Source: Candidatus Bathyarchaeota archaeon (lineage in GTDB: Archaea; Thermoproteota; CALKCG01; B24; DRYS01). Taken from it: 64,000 bases of DNA. The notes under the pieces were generated by a model. The model ran no database searches, was not told the DNA's origin, and worked only from the letters and a program-made list of their open reading frames with translations. Positions 63,291 through 64,000 of this stretch are shown here, one piece after another (position 1 is the first letter of the stretch; every line of letters starts with the position of its first letter). The DNA lies in the NCBI GenBank assembly GCA_018396535.1, contig JAGTQC010000004.1:62001-126000 (forward strand). The letters are read 5' to 3'. The position numbers and the translations under genes were made by a program.

Positions 63291-63300
63291 TTCTATAAAC
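63291..63300 (-). promoter_or_regulatory. TATA box of the EF-2 gene
   Basis: Minus-strand GTTTATAGAA, centred about 59 bases before ATG 63237, predicting a transcript start near 63270 and a leader of about 33 bases with a GGAGG site. Confidence 0.4.
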
Positions 63301-63327
63301 ATTTCTCTGCAGTATTCAGCAGAAAAG

Positions 63328-63335
63328 TTATAAAG
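63328..63335 (+). promoter_or_regulatory. TATA box of the prefoldin beta gene
   Basis: TTATAAAG is centred about 30 bases before the ATG at 63362; the transcript would be almost leaderless. Confidence 0.5.
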
Positions 63336-63361
63336 GTTTCCCCGCCTCTGCTTTCATTGCT

Positions 63362-63715
63362 ATGAGTAGTGAGAAGATACCTCCAGCCGTACAGGAGCAG
63401 CTCGTAAGGGTTCAACAGCTTCAACAAACGTTTCAAGCTGTAGTTGCTCAGAAGCAGCAGCTGGAAGCTGAGCTTATAAGTATAGAGCAGGCTTTAGAGG
63501 AGTTGGAGAAGCTTCCAGATGATGCTACAGTGTATAAGGCTGTAGGACCTCTATTGATAAAGGTTAGTCGTAGCGCTATGGTAGCGGAGCTTAAGGAGAA
63601 GAAGGATCTACTAGATATGAGAATATCAGTTCTATCTAAGCAGGAGGAGAGGACTAGGGAGAAGCTTATAGAAGCTCAACGTAAACTACAAGCGCAGATT
63701 CAAGGTTTAACATAG
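63362..63715 (+). CDS. pfdB: Prefoldin beta subunit
   Basis: Chaperone subunit of 117 residues. Two long coiled-coil helices (about 5-50 and 75-115) flank a beta hairpin with KLPDDATVYKAVGPLLIKVS, which is the beta-prefoldin hallmark. Prefoldin hands unfolded proteins to the thermosome. Start ATG 63362; divergent from EF-2. Confidence 0.95.
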   Translation: MSSEKIPPAVQEQLVRVQQLQQTFQAVVAQKQQLEAELISIEQALEELEKLPDDATVYKAVGPLLIKVSRSAMVAELKEKKDLLDMRISVLSKQEERTREKLIEAQRKLQAQIQGLT

Positions 63716-63807
63716 ATCTAGCAGATTCGCTAACTAAAACTTATATCGTACGTAGATCCTTCGGGATAGATATACAGTAGGATTAGATAGCATTTGGAGG
63801 ATCTACT

Positions 63808-64000
63808 TTGCACCATATAGTTAGTATCAGGGATTTATGGTTTAGATATAGAGGATCTGATGAATGGACTCTTAGAGATATAGATCTAGATATAGAGAGG
63901 GGCGAGTTCGTAGTAATAACTGGTAGGAGTGGATGTGGTAAGACTACTCTATGCCGTTGTCTTAACGGTTTAATTCCACAGTTCTATGAAGGGGAGCTTA
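63808..64000 (+). CDS. ABC transporter ATP-binding protein, ECF/CbiO type (cut by the right window edge)
   Basis: N-terminal 64 codons only. TTG 63808, with GGAGG at 63796-63800, begins [20 protein letters not shown] in outline. Walker A is GRSGCGKTT, followed by [16 protein letters not shown]. The FRY-like loop before the strand, and the NGLIPxxxEG segment, point to ATPases of energy-coupling-factor vitamin or metal importers. The rest of the gene and any partner genes lie beyond base 64000. Confidence 0.82.
   Translation, partial: MHHIVSIRDLWFRYRGSDEWTLRDIDLDIERGEFVVITGRSGCGKTTLCRCLNGLIPQFYEGEL

Noticed and set aside
1-64000. CRISPR arrays, insertion sequences, integrases or prophage
   Set aside because: No array of spaced direct repeats, transposase, or integrase motif was seen on either strand.

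Overview
The window is chromosome of an archaeon of the crenarchaeal (Thermoproteota) type, very probably a thermophile. Support for this: both subunits of topoisomerase VI, archaeal ribosomal proteins (uS11, uS4, uS13, eS24, eS31, uL3-uL4-uL23-uL2-uS19), RNA polymerase Rpo7 with Spt4, aIF1A-RIO1-KH, thermosome, a proteasome beta subunit, CDC48, FEN1, prefoldin, EF-2, archaeal-type PEP carboxylase and a geranylgeranyl reductase. Many starts are TTG or GTG, TATA boxes lie about 25-30 bases ahead of the expected transcript starts, and many transcripts would be leaderless or nearly so. I cannot name a genus. No insertion sequence, integrase or CRISPR array was found; the window reads as core genome with a few accessory islands.

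Layout. 1-2.3 kb: a gene tail at the left edge, then a beta-lysine module (lysine 2,3-aminomutase plus a Ddl-like ATP-grasp ligase). 2.6-5.7 kb: PEP carboxylase and rps11 diverge from a palindromic TATA region, and rps11 converges on rps13-rps4. 5.8-9.7 kb: tRNA-Asn, an amidase, tRNA-Glu, a sugar nucleotidyltransferase, an acetyltransferase and a macro-domain protein. 9.7-15.9 kb: information processing (TopoVI B-A; aIF1A, RIO1, KH protein; Rpo7, Spt4, a KaiC-like ATPase). 16-19.4 kb: an amino-acid operon on the minus strand (LysY/ArgC, LysJ/ArgD, homoisocitrate-type dehydrogenase). 19.5-22.5 kb: eS24, eS31, SufC-SufB, riboflavin kinase and a candidate structured RNA. 22.6-35.2 kb: an accessory metabolic island (PHP hydrolase, gamma-glutamyltransferase, a sugar or cyclitol set of TIM-barrel isomerase, class I aldolase, FGGY kinase, DegT aminotransferase and RpiB with an MFS carrier, then a cyclophilin-like protein, an ArsB-like permease and a sugar-nucleotide epimerase). 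35.4-39.8 kb: a large membrane-anchored surface protein whose gene carries a frameshift, followed by two tandem paralogous putative ribbon-helix-helix proteins. 40-47.4 kb: EVE protein, ferredoxin, SPOUT methyltransferase, ribosomal operon, NadM, DUF429 protein, proteasome beta, KH protein. 47.5-64 kb: thermosome, four-subunit pyruvate:ferredoxin oxidoreductase, geranylgeranyl reductase, CDC48, FEN1, an ABC exporter, an adenosine-specific-kinase-like protein, EF-2, prefoldin beta, and the start of an ABC importer ATPase.

The most striking observation is in the EF-2 gene at 61010-63237. The open frame lacks its normal N-terminus. That N-terminus is present just upstream in another frame, separated by 32 bases (63139-63170) that fold with their flanks into a bulge-helix-bulge: an 8-bp inner stem, a 4-bp central helix, and a 3-base bulge on each strand. 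Cutting both bulges at the canonical positions and ligating gives the conserved EF-2 sequence ...QIRNIGIIAHVDHGKTT in one continuous 731-residue frame. This is a strong prediction of a protein-coding, archaeal-type (tRNA-endonuclease) intron in an essential translation factor.

Other points worth a second look: an ABC permease that appears to start on CUG in a CUGA stop-start overlap; a proteasome beta subunit with Ala where the catalytic Thr should be; the aminomutase/ATP-grasp pair; the sugar/cyclitol island; the one-base frameshift in the surface-protein gene and its neighbouring paralogue pair; a GC-rich intergenic RNA candidate at about 22452-22534; and a recurrent TTTATATC(C)TAGG promoter element at several highly expressed operons.
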